A stretch of DNA of 61,706 nt from Verrucomicrobia bacterium UBA1200 (GCA_002309765.1 DBXY01000039.1:1-61706), one strand, 5' to 3'; positions 34,709 through 43,832 are shown, numbered from the stretch's first letter. Numbers and translations are program-made. The notes: generated from the letters alone by a model not told the origin.

Positions 34709-35620
34709 TCAGACCGTCATCATGCCGGTCAACTCTTTCGCGCGGGATTTGACGGCGGCGGCGGTGAGTTTCTCAAAACACTCGATACTGAAGCCTTCGA
34801 CGCCAAACGATGCGACGACCGCGGCGTTTACCAATGCGTGGCGGAGGGTTTTTCTGTCAACCCGTCCCTGCTTGGCCAGATAACCCATCATGGCACCGGC
34901 GTATGAATCTCCGGCACCGGTTGGGTCAACCAGTTTTTTCACCGGGAAGGCCGGGACAATGAATATTTCGTCCTGTGAGAACAGCAGCGCGCCATGTTCG
35001 CCTTTTTTGATGAGCACATGTTTGGGACCGAATTTATGGATGGCCTTGGCACAGTCCAGCAGATTCCATTTCCCGGTAAGCAGACGCGCTTCGCCGTCGT
35101 TTACCGATAGCAAATCCACCCTGCTCATAACCTTCTTAAGCGCGGGCAGCGCGGTCTCGATCCAGAGATTCATCGTGTCCAGGGCGACGAATTTCGCGCC
35201 GGAAGCTTGATCCAAAACGTATGACTGGAGTTCCGGCTGGATGTTACCCAACATTACGAACGGCGCATTGCGGTAATTATCCGGAAGCTCTGGTTTAAAA
35301 TCGGCGAACACTCCCAATTCGGTGCTGAGCGTAGTACGCTCGATCATATTGGCATCGTATTCGCAAGCCCAGCGGAAGGTTTTCCCTTCGGCCCGCTGGA
35401 TGCCGTCCAAATTGACGCCGAGCCGGTTCAGCCGCCGGTCAAACGCTTTCGGGAAGTCCGATCCCACAACCGCCACCGCCCCGGTTTTGGCGTAAAGCGA
35501 TGCCGCCGCCACCGCATAGGGAACGGAACCGCCCAGCAAATTCTTGCGCGAAGTTTTGGTGGTTTTGATGTCGTCAATGCCGACCGAGCCGACAATCCAT
35601 AGGTCGATTTTACGTTTCAT
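34709..35620 (-). CDS. PfkB-family sugar kinase
   Basis: 303 aa from ATG 35620, 1 nt after the aroQ stop... preceded by GGGGAG within the intergenic bases. The ribokinase fold starts with IVGSVGIDDI and GGSVPYAVAAAS (sugar contacts). The C-terminal motif DPTGAGDSYAGAMMGYLA holds the catalytic Asp and the anion hole. It phosphorylates a sugar or nucleoside with ATP. Length and the KKGEHGALLFS segment are typical of the adenosine-kinase/fructokinase branch. The substrate cannot be assigned. Co-transcribed with aroQ. Confidence 0.88.
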   Translation of the reverse strand: MKRKIDLWIVGSVGIDDIKTTKTSRKNLLGGSVPYAVAAASLYAKTGAVAVVGSDFPKAFDRRLNRLGVNLDGIQRAEGKTFRWACEYDANMIERTTLSTELGVFADFKPELPDNYRNAPFVMLGNIQPELQSYVLDQASGAKFVALDTMNLWIETALPALKKVMSRVDLLSVNDGEARLLTGKWNLLDCAKAIHKFGPKHVLIKKGEHGALLFSQDEIFIVPAFPVKKLVDPTGAGDSYAGAMMGYLAKQGRVDRKTLRHALVNAAVVASFGVEGFSIECFEKLTAAAVKSRAKELTGMMTV

Positions 35621-35621
35621 T

Positions 35622-36068
35622 TCACTCCCCAATTTTACGGTTGTTCAAATGCGCCAGCAGGGCGTCAAGCGCCAGTTGGTAGCCGTTGGAACCAAAACCC
35701 ATGATTTGCCCAACGCATACTGGTGCGGTCAGGCTTTCGTGGCGGAAACTTTCTCGCTTGTGCACGTTTGAAAGATGCACTTCCACTGTCGGCAACCCGC
35801 ATCCGGCGATGGCATCGCGCACGGCTACGCTGGTGTGGGTGTACGCGGCGGGGTTAATGATGATTCCGTCGAACACGTTCATGGCCGAACCGATGGCGTG
35901 TACGATCTCACCCTCGATGTCGCTTTGAAAATCCTGAATTTCTGCCCGGTCGGCAGCGTAGCCGCGCAGACGGGAAATGATTTCGGCCAGAGTTTCGCTA
36001 CCGTAAATCTCTGGCTCGCGTTTGCCGAGCAAGCCCAGATTAGGGCCGTTTACCACAAGAATTTTCAT
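35622..36068 (-). CDS. aroQ: 3-dehydroquinate dehydratase, type II
   Basis: 148 aa. Type II enzymes are small dodecamers. NGPNLGLLGKREPEIYG holds the flexible lid with the catalytic Arg and Tyr, IIINPAAYTHTSVAVRDAI the substrate pocket, and VEVHLSNVHKRESFRHES the catalytic His. It converts 3-dehydroquinate to 3-dehydroshikimate in aromatic synthesis. Length and motifs are normal. It follows the RicT-like gene after 3 nt and precedes the sugar kinase. No other shikimate gene is in the window. Confidence 0.96.
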   Translation of the reverse strand: MKILVVNGPNLGLLGKREPEIYGSETLAEIISRLRGYAADRAEIQDFQSDIEGEIVHAIGSAMNVFDGIIINPAAYTHTSVAVRDAIAGCGLPTVEVHLSNVHKRESFRHESLTAPVCVGQIMGFGSNGYQLALDALLAHLNNRKIGE

Positions 36069-36071
36069 TGG

Positions 36072-36716
36072 TCACTCCTTTGGGTCGTCCTCAAACCGGA
36101 GGCAGCACTTTAGCCGGCCGCAGCATCCGTTGACGGTGTTGGGGTTGAGGGAAATGTCCTGATGTTTGGCCATCTTCAGGTTAACGTGCAAAAATTTACG
36201 CTGCCAGGTGCAACAACAGGCGGGCCGTCCGCAGATACCCATGCAACCGATCATAGCCGCAGCGTCGCGAACGCCGACCTGCCACAGGTCGATTCGGGTA
36301 TGGTATTCACGTTCGATGGGTTTCAGATACCCCCGGAGGTTGAGCTGGTTTTGGGCGCAATATCGAATGAACAGTCGATTGCGGTTGAGCGAGAATCGGG
36401 CATGGATGATTTTGATCTTTTGGCTGTCGGAATTTACCGTATCCAAAAACGCGGTTGCCGCCTTTTGGGCTATGGCCTCGTTGGCCTTCGCCTTGGCCGC
36501 GTCCTCGGGGGTCTGTTTGCGCAACACGCGAAATGACGGAAGCCGTCCTTGCGCCATATCCTGCGGACGCAGTTGGGCGATTTCCTGAATCTTGCCGAGG
36601 TCGCGCCCGTATTCCAGTTCCACCAGACAATCGTCTCCGGGAGCGAAGGCCCGCTCTTCGGAAATGCGGCAGACGAACACGCCCCGCTCCGGCATCAAAA
36701 CATGGGCTACGGTCAT
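36072..36716 (-). CDS. PSP1/RicT (YaaT)-like protein
   Basis: 214 aa. The PSP1 C-terminal domain begins near residue 80, with IHARFSLNRNRLFIRYCAQNQLNLRGYLKPIEREYHTRIDLWQVGVRDAAAMIG, then GICGRPACCCTWQ and VNGCCGRLKCCLRFE. The many cysteines match iron-sulfur ligands reported for RicT of Bacillus, where the Ric complex guides RNase Y. In PVC bacteria the role is unknown. In many genomes the gene neighbours holB and tmk, and here it starts at ATGA of holB. Well-conserved family. Confidence 0.9.
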   Translation of the reverse strand: MTVAHVLMPERGVFVCRISEERAFAPGDDCLVELEYGRDLGKIQEIAQLRPQDMAQGRLPSFRVLRKQTPEDAAKAKANEAIAQKAATAFLDTVNSDSQKIKIIHARFSLNRNRLFIRYCAQNQLNLRGYLKPIEREYHTRIDLWQVGVRDAAAMIGCMGICGRPACCCTWQRKFLHVNLKMAKHQDISLNPNTVNGCCGRLKCCLRFEDDPKE

Positions 36717-37687
36717 GTCGCCACCCCGTGGTTTAGCACATCGATGGTATAGGACACTACCGACTCTTCGGGGACATTGAGCTTTAACTTGGCGGTGAAC
36801 TCCTCCAGCCGGATCATGTTGTCAAGAGCTTGCGCGAGGGTGAGGCGCTGAGCGCGCTCGCGCAGTATCTCCAGATGCGACCGATAGTTGATCAGCGAGT
36901 CGTCGCCGCTACTGCGCAGCACCAGCAAGTCCCGGAACCATTGGGTCAAGGTTACGGGCAGGACTTGACGGTGTTCCCGGTACAGCGACTCCACCCGGGC
37001 TTCGATTACGTTTTTGCTCTCCTCGATAAGTTTTTCCTGTTCCCGCAACTCCCCTTTGACGGTTTGTTCGGCTTGGATTTTGATTTCTCCCAACACGGAC
37101 GAAATCAAACCCGCGGAAGCCATGCGTTCGCCGGGAGTTCGGAAATACGGGCCGGAGATGATTTCCAACAGTCGGCTGTGCCAAGGTTCGGCGGGTGTTT
37201 GGGGTGCGTTGAGATTGATTCGTTGGCAGCGTGACACAATGGTGGGTAACAGCTCTTGCGGCAAATCGGAGAGCAGCAGAAAAAGGGTTTTCTCGGTTGG
37301 CTCTTCGAGCGTTTTTAGAAAAGCGTTGGCCGCGGCAGTGTTGAGACGGTCCGCGCCGGTAATCACGCCGACCTTCCAGCCGCCGCCGAACGAGGTCTGC
37401 GACATTTGGGAAACAATGGTGTCGCGAATTTGGTCGACGCTGATTACGCGGGATTTTTTCTCCGGGAAGACCCAGTGGATGTCGGGTTCGGTGCGGTCAT
37501 GCACGTGGCGGCAGCGAATGCATTCGCCGCACGGCGGGTGTTCGGATTCGCAAAAAAGCAATTGCATGATTTTGATTGCCAGCTCCGTACCCTCGGCTCG
37601 TGGCGGGGCGACAATCAGATAACCGTTGGCTAGACGGCCGCGAAAGTAGGCATCCCTTACGCAATCAAAAGCTTCGCCCAGTGTCAT
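36713..37687 (-). CDS. holB: DNA polymerase III delta-prime subunit
   Basis: 324 aa clamp-loader subunit. A zinc-binding segment is visible (CESEHPPCGECIRCRHVHDRTEPDIHWV), then the SRC motif (TIVSRCQRI) that supplies the arginine finger. The Walker A loop is degenerate (APPRAEGTELA), as usual for delta-prime, which does not hydrolyse ATP. GVITGADRLNTAAANAFLKTLEEP is the typical Walker-B-like sensor region. It starts at ATGA of the tmk stop and ends at ATGA of the RicT-like gene, so the three are tightly coupled. Confidence 0.94.
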   Translation of the reverse strand: MTLGEAFDCVRDAYFRGRLANGYLIVAPPRAEGTELAIKIMQLLFCESEHPPCGECIRCRHVHDRTEPDIHWVFPEKKSRVISVDQIRDTIVSQMSQTSFGGGWKVGVITGADRLNTAAANAFLKTLEEPTEKTLFLLLSDLPQELLPTIVSRCQRINLNAPQTPAEPWHSRLLEIISGPYFRTPGERMASAGLISSVLGEIKIQAEQTVKGELREQEKLIEESKNVIEARVESLYREHRQVLPVTLTQWFRDLLVLRSSGDDSLINYRSHLEILRERAQRLTLAQALDNMIRLEEFTAKLKLNVPEESVVSYTIDVLNHGVAT

Positions 37688-38340
37688 GCTTTGAGGTCCT
37701 TCAACAACCTTTGTTCAACTTCACGGCGAATGGAACACTGCACTTCGTCGGTGGGTGGGGCGGTGTCGATTACCGCATACCGGGAAGAATCGGCTGAAGC
37801 CAGCGAGAGGAAACATTGGCGCAACCGCTCGTGGAACTGTTCCGTTTCGGATTCAAAACGATCGGACTCGGTTGCGGTGGCGTTCTGCCGTTCGGCGAGG
37901 CGGCTCCGCCCGCGGACGCGGTCAATGTCCAGCACCAATACCAGGTCGGGCGTGATGCCTTCGGTCGCGAACCGGTTTAGTAGGCGCAGCTGTTCGGACG
38001 GAAAACCTCGTCCGGCGCCTTGGTACGCAAAAGTGGAATCCTCGAAACGGTCGGTAAGCACCCACGCCCCGCGCTCCAAGGCGGGACGGATGACTTTGGC
38101 TATGTGTTGCGCCCGGCTGGCCAGAAACAGCAGCACCTCGGCGGCTGGCACCGGTGCCTCTTGACGGGTTGACTGCAAAATTTCGCGAACTTGCTCCGCC
38201 AACTGGGTTCCGCCGGGTTCGCGGGTGGTTACCACCTCAAAGCCCTTGGAACGCAAAAAGTCGGCCAGCAACGGCAGGTGAGTGGACTTACCGCAACCCT
38301 CCGGTCCCTCAAACGCGATGAATTTGCCTTGCATAGTCAT
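37684..38340 (-). CDS. tmk: Thymidylate kinase
   Basis: 218 aa from ATG 38340; a second ATG two codons later (38334) is possible, and neither has a strong ribosome site. P-loop GPEGCGKST at 12-20, the DRx lid motif in LTDRFEDSTFAYQGAGRG, and TTREPGGTQLAEQVREIL for the nucleotide-binding part. It phosphorylates dTMP to dTDP. A Glu-containing lid with REPGGT is of the bacterial type. The gene overlaps holB by 4 nt and follows the WecA-fusion gene after 31 nt. Confidence 0.95.
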   Translation of the reverse strand: MTMQGKFIAFEGPEGCGKSTHLPLLADFLRSKGFEVVTTREPGGTQLAEQVREILQSTRQEAPVPAAEVLLFLASRAQHIAKVIRPALERGAWVLTDRFEDSTFAYQGAGRGFPSEQLRLLNRFATEGITPDLVLVLDIDRVRGRSRLAERQNATATESDRFESETEQFHERLRQCFLSLASADSSRYAVIDTAPPTDEVQCSIRREVEQRLLKDLKA

Positions 38341-38371
38341 TTTTAGGATTAACCTCAAATCGATATCTGCA

Positions 38372-40297
38372 TTAAAGTTTCTGCTCTTCGGTAATCCACA
38401 CCGAAACCGGGAGGTCAAGCACCTTCATGCGGTCAACAATCTCCTGGAACCGCTCCTCCGGTTTTATGTCGCAGGTTATCACCAGCGCGTCGATGTGGTG
38501 TTCCTTAACCAAGTCCTCAAGATCGTTGCTGTCGCCCAGCACTTCGTAGCCTGACACCATGCGTCCGCGAAGCAACGGGTTGTCATCCACAATTCCCACC
38601 ACCAGCCGATGGTGCCGGGTTTCGCGCTCGATTTTTTCCCGGATGAAACTGCGCAGGGTAAGTCCGCCGCCCAGCACCAGAATGCGTTTGGCTCCGGCTT
38701 TTTTATCCCTGAACACTGCAGGTTCAAGGATGTTTACAAGGCCGGAAACAAATTCCCGCCAGCATCGCACTGCGGACAGCAGCAGGTAGCTGGTGGTGGC
38801 GAAAAGCGTGACAAAGCGGATTAACGACGCCCGGTGGTTATGCATCAGCCAGATAATCCCGGTGCCAACCGCACATCCGGCGAACACCGTCATGCCGAGG
38901 ATGATGAAATCCAGCAGACGGCTGCGCGACCACACCCGTTCGTGGATGCGCCCGATTACCATCGCGACCAGTACCGGCACCACCATAAATGGCATGGTCT
39001 TGAGCAACAGTTGGCGGGTCGGGATGCTGTTGTAAACGAAAAAGAAGGTGAACATCCAGCATGCCAGCAGGATCGCCGTGTCGATAGTGATACTGATCGG
39101 CATTGCCAGCGATTTGCGTAGCAGACGTTTTTTCGGCCGCATCAGCTGTCCGGTGTCCCAAATCTCGACGCAGTTGAAGTAACGCACCACCACGCTGCCC
39201 AAAGCGATAAACGCGATCATAAACAGTCCGGTGGCGCGTCCTTTGAGGAATGACATCCCTAAACCGAGCGACACAAAAAGCAGACTGATGGAGTACAGGA
39301 CGAGCGCGGCTTTGCGCTGGTTGTTGGAGAGCAGCCGCAACAGCCGGTGGTGGAGATGGTCTTTATCCGGTTGCATCACCGCGCCGCCGCCTTGGTTCGG
39401 AATTTCGCCGCGATGCGCGTTGGGCAGCAGTGCGCGGACCGAACGCCGCCAGATGGCAAGGAAGGTGTCGAAAATCGGCACACCCATCACCAGCAGCGGC
39501 ATTCCGAGCGAGACCGCCAGTTCTTGACTGGAACCGGTCAACAGCGGCAGGGTGGAGATGGTCATCCCCAAGAACATACTTCCGGTGTCGCCCAGAAAAA
39601 CGGAAGCGGGGTTGAAGTTGTAACGCAGGAATCCGAGACAGGCCCCTCCCAGTGCCAGAAACGGTATGGTTTCGCTGATCAGGTTTCGGGAGATCAGCGA
39701 AATTGTTAGCCCCAGCGAGGCAATCAGCGCCAGACCGGAAGCTAGTCCGTCCAGCCCGTCGATGAGATTGAATGCGTTGATGGCTCCGACAATCCAGAAA
39801 ACCGTGAACCCGCAATCCAACCATTTCGGGATGCCGTCGATAATGTTGCCCCAACGGATGCCGTTGTAGAAGAACACCAGCGCCACCACCAGTTGGCCGC
39901 CCAGTTTGATCGGGGCGGGCAAACCGCGCTTGTCATCGATAAACCCGACCACCGCCAGCAACGCGGAACAGGCGGTGAAGATAACGAGCAGATGGTTGTC
40001 GATCGCGGAGGATACCGCCCGGCTGTCGTTAGCTAATACGCTCAACCACAGCACGATGTTGACCGACAACACGATAGACAGTCCGCCGCCGCGGGGGATG
40101 GGTACTTTGTTGATGCGCCGGGGATCGGGTTTGTCAACCATACCGATTTTCCTGGCCAATTCGCGGAAGACCGGGGTAAGCAACAGCGAAATCAGCAAAG
40201 CCGCGACGGCATAGCCTACGTATCGGGCACTGCCCTCGTAGAATTTGTTCGCGAACCCGCTCCAACTGTTTAAGAAATGTGACAATGAAGCTAACAT
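38372..40297 (-). CDS. WecA/MraY-type phosphoglycosyltransferase fused to CapD-N-terminal-like domain
   Basis: 641 aa. Residues 1-360 are a polytopic polyprenyl-phosphate GlcNAc-1-phosphate transferase: DDKRGLPAPIKL, NAFNLIDGLDGLASG, FLGDTGSMFLG and the DHLHHRLL loop. Then four more helices (about 400-520) and a Rossmann-like part at about 527-641 (AKRILVLGGG...VVGIVDDNPLLRGRMVSGYEVLGDSNDL). This second half looks like the N-terminal membrane and NAD-fold region of CapD/WbpM dehydratases without the catalytic domain. It should start a lipid-linked glycan. The start has GGAG within the end of the exosortase gene 4 nt before, so the two are coupled. Confidence 0.9.
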   Translation of the reverse strand: MLASLSHFLNSWSGFANKFYEGSARYVGYAVAALLISLLLTPVFRELARKIGMVDKPDPRRINKVPIPRGGGLSIVLSVNIVLWLSVLANDSRAVSSAIDNHLLVIFTACSALLAVVGFIDDKRGLPAPIKLGGQLVVALVFFYNGIRWGNIIDGIPKWLDCGFTVFWIVGAINAFNLIDGLDGLASGLALIASLGLTISLISRNLISETIPFLALGGACLGFLRYNFNPASVFLGDTGSMFLGMTISTLPLLTGSSQELAVSLGMPLLVMGVPIFDTFLAIWRRSVRALLPNAHRGEIPNQGGGAVMQPDKDHLHHRLLRLLSNNQRKAALVLYSISLLFVSLGLGMSFLKGRATGLFMIAFIALGSVVVRYFNCVEIWDTGQLMRPKKRLLRKSLAMPISITIDTAILLACWMFTFFFVYNSIPTRQLLLKTMPFMVVPVLVAMVIGRIHERVWSRSRLLDFIILGMTVFAGCAVGTGIIWLMHNHRASLIRFVTLFATTSYLLLSAVRCWREFVSGLVNILEPAVFRDKKAGAKRILVLGGGLTLRSFIREKIERETRHHRLVVGIVDDNPLLRGRMVSGYEVLGDSNDLEDLVKEHHIDALVITCDIKPEERFQEIVDRMKVLDLPVSVWITEEQKL

Positions 40298-40300
40298 AAT

Positions 40301-42001
40301 TTACTTCTCCGGGCGCTTGACGATCACCTTCCCATAGAACTCGGATAAGAACTGTTCCAGCCGACATACCGCCTCATCCGAATCCAGATCGCCATTAAAG
40401 CTTATTGAAATCATTACCCAACGGTTGATGCGGTTGCTTATAGAACGGTCCAACACATCGTTCAGGATGCGCACGGTGTGTGAACAACAGCAGTGGTCGG
40501 GACTTTCAAACCAGTAAATCAGATTGATCATCTTTCCGCCCGAGCGTTTCGCCTGGATTCGGCGGACTGTAATCTTGGCACCGTCTTTTCCAATTTTCAG
40601 CTGGAATTTGCCGGCGTTCTGCATGGAGAACCCCTGCGCGGGCAGACAGAGTTCGGCGCGATGAATACTGTTGCGGCGGCGCCCCCCGATTACCACGCTG
40701 ACGGAATAGTGCATCCCGTCGAGCGAGCGGTATTCGCGTTTGCGAATTACGGTGTCTTCCGGCAAGTCGGTGAATTCGCCAAGCGAGATGGTTTTCATTT
40801 CGCCTTTACAGATCGGGCACGTGAAATGTCCGGGGCTTTGACCGGTGCGGATCAGGTCGGCGTCGGTCGCCACGTTAAGACATTGCGGGTTGTGGCAGAA
40901 GTAAGGGATCTCGCCGTTGAATTCGCCAATTTGTTCCGGCAGGGTTTCGGCGACGAAACTGGAGCTGTCGAATTCCGGCGGTGGCATATTGCGGTTGACG
41001 CAAAAAACGGTTAGCGCAATGACGGTCAACGATGTGACAATAATCCATCCGACTGCGGTAGGTTGTTTATCCGCATCTTGCGTGGTGGGGATGTTTTCCG
41101 TTGCGGAGTTCTCGCGCAGGAATCCCGGCAATTTCGCCTCCAAACGTTTCACCCAAGCCCGGTCGTCCAACGCCGTGCCGACGGTTAGCAGCAGGCCCAG
41201 TCCGGCCAGAAACACTATGTATCCTGAATAATCGTGGTAATACCCGGTGGCGACATCCTGACCGAACCAATACGCAACCAGGCAGATGGACATGATGCGG
41301 AGCGTGTTGCCGATTACCGCGATGGGGATGGAGCAAAGGAAAACCACCCATTTACGGAACAGGGTTTTCTGGGTGCAGTAGCCGTACGCGGCGGCGAGCG
41401 CCATCATCGCGAAGAGCGAACGGATGCCGCTGCAGGGGTCGGCCACATCAACGTTGAATTCCGAACCCGGGACTTTGGAGAAAAGCGCGGTGCCGGAACG
41501 CTCCACCAACAGACCGAACCCGTTCAGCAACGCGGTGGCGGTGGTGGATGAGAAAATCCGCAGGTGGATGGTGAAGAAATCGATGAAAGAGGAAACCGGG
41601 ATGGTGAAACAGAGGTACGCCACCGGAAAAACCAAAAGCCGGGCGACGCTCTTTCCCCAGAAGGCGTAAGGAACGGCGCAGCACATTCCGATAAAGGCAA
41701 CCTGTTCCATTCGGGATTGCCCTCCGCGTCCGCCGAACCACGCCAAAACCAGCAGGAACAACACCCAAACCGCGCCGGCGATGGACGGAGCGGCGGAAAC
41801 GCGGCGCAGATCGCGGGACATTTTGAACAACAGGTAGGCGGAGAAGAGCGGAATCACAAAACCGTGCCGCATATCCTCAATCGGTGATTGGAACATAATC
41901 GCAGTGAAGGAAAACATGGGCATAAAATTCCATATCGCCACCGCGAAAAACACTGCAAAGGCGATAACCCGAAACCAATCAAACTTTTTCATTGCGATCA
42001 T
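40301..42001 (-). CDS. Exosortase fused to EpsI-like domain
   Basis: 566 aa from ATG 42001; further ATGs lie at 41992 and 42028, but 42028 precedes the inferred transcript start. Residues 1-285 hold about eight helices with the exosortase triad: C190 (ADPCSGIRSL), R235 (GNTLRIM) and H256 (YYHDYSGY). After a helix at about 315-335 comes an EpsI/DUF3485-like part with HRAELCLPAQGF. Inside it, four cysteines C369, C374, C395 and C398 form a zinc-ribbon-like pair. Exosortases cut and attach proteins with C-terminal sorting signals, often in exopolysaccharide loci. No target with such a signal is complete in this window. Confidence 0.93.
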   Translation of the reverse strand: MIAMKKFDWFRVIAFAVFFAVAIWNFMPMFSFTAIMFQSPIEDMRHGFVIPLFSAYLLFKMSRDLRRVSAAPSIAGAVWVLFLLVLAWFGGRGGQSRMEQVAFIGMCCAVPYAFWGKSVARLLVFPVAYLCFTIPVSSFIDFFTIHLRIFSSTTATALLNGFGLLVERSGTALFSKVPGSEFNVDVADPCSGIRSLFAMMALAAAYGYCTQKTLFRKWVVFLCSIPIAVIGNTLRIMSICLVAYWFGQDVATGYYHDYSGYIVFLAGLGLLLTVGTALDDRAWVKRLEAKLPGFLRENSATENIPTTQDADKQPTAVGWIIVTSLTVIALTVFCVNRNMPPPEFDSSSFVAETLPEQIGEFNGEIPYFCHNPQCLNVATDADLIRTGQSPGHFTCPICKGEMKTISLGEFTDLPEDTVIRKREYRSLDGMHYSVSVVIGGRRRNSIHRAELCLPAQGFSMQNAGKFQLKIGKDGAKITVRRIQAKRSGGKMINLIYWFESPDHCCCSHTVRILNDVLDRSISNRINRWVMISISFNGDLDSDEAVCRLEQFLSEFYGKVIVKRPEK

Positions 42002-42031
42002 AAAAACGCTTCCGTCCCCGAAATCCATGTT

Positions 42032-42060
42032 ATTTAACCAAAAAATCGGAATTTTTGCAA
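42032..42060 (-). promoter_or_regulatory. Promoter of the exosortase operon
   Basis: Minus strand: TTGCAA (42060-42055), 17-nt spacer, TTAAAT (42037-42032), with TG one base before the -10. Confidence 0.6.
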
Positions 42061-42094
42061 TCACAATCCGCATGGTACGACCTGCGGATTTTGA

Positions 42095-42123
42095 TTGTCT
42101 TGCCAACGCGGAAATGGTATCAT
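42095..42123 (+). promoter_or_regulatory. Promoter of ychF
   Basis: TTGTCT (42095-42100), 17-nt spacer, TATCAT (42118-42123) with TG at 42115-42116 as an extended -10. Divergent from the exosortase promoter with 34 nt between the -35 boxes. Confidence 0.6.
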
Positions 42124-42153
42124 CACACAGTTTTTTTTCAAGGAAGGATAGCC

Positions 42154-43275
42154 ATGTCATTAAGCGTCGGAATTGTAGGGTTGCCAAATGTCGGCAAATC
42201 GACCCTGTTTAACGCCCTTACCAAACGTGAGCAGGCGGCGGCCGAGAATTACCCTTTCTGCACTATTGAACCTAACACCGCGATTGTCGAAGTGGAGGAT
42301 TCCCGCCTCGACCGGTTGGCGGAGATTGTGTCGCCGCAGCAGATTGTCAAGGCGACGGTGAACTTCACCGATATCGCCGGGCTGGTGAAGGGCGCGTCCA
42401 AAGGCGAGGGGTTGGGCAACAAGTTTCTGGCCAACATCCGCGAGTCCGATGCTATCCTGCACGTGGTGCGATGCTTTGAGGACAACGATATAATCCATGT
42501 TCAGGAGGGCGGAAACAAACCCGCGCCGGTGGACCCGGTGTCGGACGCCGAGATCATTGAGACCGAGCTGGTGCTGGCGGATTACGAGCAGCTGTGCAAA
42601 CGTATGGACAAGCTGGCTCGCGAGGCGCGGGCCAATCCCAAGCTGCGTCCCGAGGCTGAGGCTTGCGAGGGCCTTAAACTCCATCTGGAGGCGGGAAATC
42701 CGGTGCGCACCTTCCCGCGCAGCGAGGGGGATCCGATTCTTGAAGTGCTGCGCGAGTTGAATTTTCTGACCGACAAACCGGTAATCTACTGCGCCAACGT
42801 GGGTGAGGACGATGTTACCGGGGAGAGTAATCCGCACGTTCAGGCGCTGAAAAGTTTCGTGGAGCGTCAGGGGTGCGACATGGTGGTGGTCTCGGCAAAA
42901 ATCGAGGCTGATTTGGCCGGGCTGTCCGATGCCGAGGCTGCGGAATTCTTGGAGTCATACGGGTTGCGGGAGTCGGGACTGACCCGTACCATCCGTTTGG
43001 CGTACCACACTCTGGGGTTGGCAAGCTACTTCACGGCCGGGCCGAAAGAGGTCAAGGCGTGGACCTTCCATCGCGGCTGGACCGCGCCGAAATGCGCCGG
43101 CGTGATCCATACCGATTTCGAGCGCGGTTTTATCCGCGCCGAGGTGATTTCTTATGACGATTATATTGCCCACCACGGTGAACAGGGCGCTAAAGCGGCC
43201 GGAGTGATGCGAGTGGAGGGTAAAGATTATCTGGTGCAGGATGGCGATGTAATGCACTTCCTGTTCAATGTTTAA
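42154..43275 (+). CDS. ychF: Redox-regulated ATPase YchF (Obg-family GTPase-like)
   Basis: 373 aa from ATG 42154 with GGAAGG upstream. P-loop GLPNVGKST, NYPFCTIEPN as switch I, and DIAGLVKGASKGEGLGN as G3. A helical insert and a C-terminal TGS-like domain (AWTFHRGWTAPKCAGVIHTDFERGFIRAEVI) complete the family plan. YchF binds the ribosome and prefers ATP over GTP because its G4 motif is changed. Length is normal. It stands first on a plus-strand unit with two acyl carrier proteins, which is unusual company. Confidence 0.96.
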   Translation: MSLSVGIVGLPNVGKSTLFNALTKREQAAAENYPFCTIEPNTAIVEVEDSRLDRLAEIVSPQQIVKATVNFTDIAGLVKGASKGEGLGNKFLANIRESDAILHVVRCFEDNDIIHVQEGGNKPAPVDPVSDAEIIETELVLADYEQLCKRMDKLAREARANPKLRPEAEACEGLKLHLEAGNPVRTFPRSEGDPILEVLRELNFLTDKPVIYCANVGEDDVTGESNPHVQALKSFVERQGCDMVVVSAKIEADLAGLSDAEAAEFLESYGLRESGLTRTIRLAYHTLGLASYFTAGPKEVKAWTFHRGWTAPKCAGVIHTDFERGFIRAEVISYDDYIAHHGEQGAKAAGVMRVEGKDYLVQDGDVMHFLFNV

Positions 43276-43289
43276 CCTTGGAGAATGCG

Positions 43290-43571
43290 ATGGTAATGAG
43301 TCGGGCGGCATTAGAAGCGGAAATCCGTCAGCTGATTTTGGCGTCGGTTGACGTCGAGGGTTTGACCGAGGCTGATTTGGGTTCCGACATTCCGTTGTTT
43401 GGCGACGGGGTGGGGCTGGATAGCATTGACGCTTTGGAGATCGGAGCGGCATTGCGCAAGAAATATCAGGTCAAATTCAAGTCCCAGGCCGAGGAGAACC
43501 GGGAGTTTTTCCGCACGGTTGGAACGTTGGCGGAGTTTATCGCCCAAAACGCCGGCATAACTTTGGAGTAG
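43290..43571 (+). CDS. Acyl carrier protein 1
   Basis: 93 aa from ATG 43290 with GGAG 6 nt upstream. The phosphopantetheine attachment serine is S45 in GVGLDSIDALEI. The chain is acidic with the four-helix ACP pattern, slightly longer than FAS ACP. The segment SDIPLFGDGVGLDSIDALEI recalls the ACPs of aryl polyene gene sets more than AcpP. It starts 14 nt after the ychF stop and 6 nt before the second ACP. Confidence 0.85.
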   Translation: MVMSRAALEAEIRQLILASVDVEGLTEADLGSDIPLFGDGVGLDSIDALEIGAALRKKYQVKFKSQAEENREFFRTVGTLAEFIAQNAGITLE

Positions 43572-43577
43572 TTTAGC

Positions 43578-43832
43578 ATGCACAGTTACGAAGAGATTTA
43601 CAAGAAGATTTCCGAAATACTGGTGTCTGATTTCGAGATCAAGCCAGAGCAGATCAAGCCGGAAGTAAAACTGTTTGAGGATCTGGATCTGGACAGCATT
43701 GACGCGGTTGATTTAATCGTCCGTTTGCAGAAGATTATCAAACGCAAAGTTAACGCGGACGATTTCAAACAGATCCGTACTCTTGACGATGTGGTGAAGG
43801 TTGTTGAAAGATTGGTAAATGCGCCGGAGTAA
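43578..43832 (+). CDS. Acyl carrier protein 2
   Basis: 84 aa. The phosphopantetheine serine is S40 in DLDLDSIDAVDL. It carries a typical acidic helix II, then KRKVNADDFKQIRTLDDVVKVVERLV as helix IV. Two unlike ACPs in tandem plus a COG4648-like membrane protein is the order in aryl polyene clusters. It ends within the first codons of the membrane-protein gene. Confidence 0.88.
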   Translation: MHSYEEIYKKISEILVSDFEIKPEQIKPEVKLFEDLDLDSIDAVDLIVRLQKIIKRKVNADDFKQIRTLDDVVKVVERLVNAPE

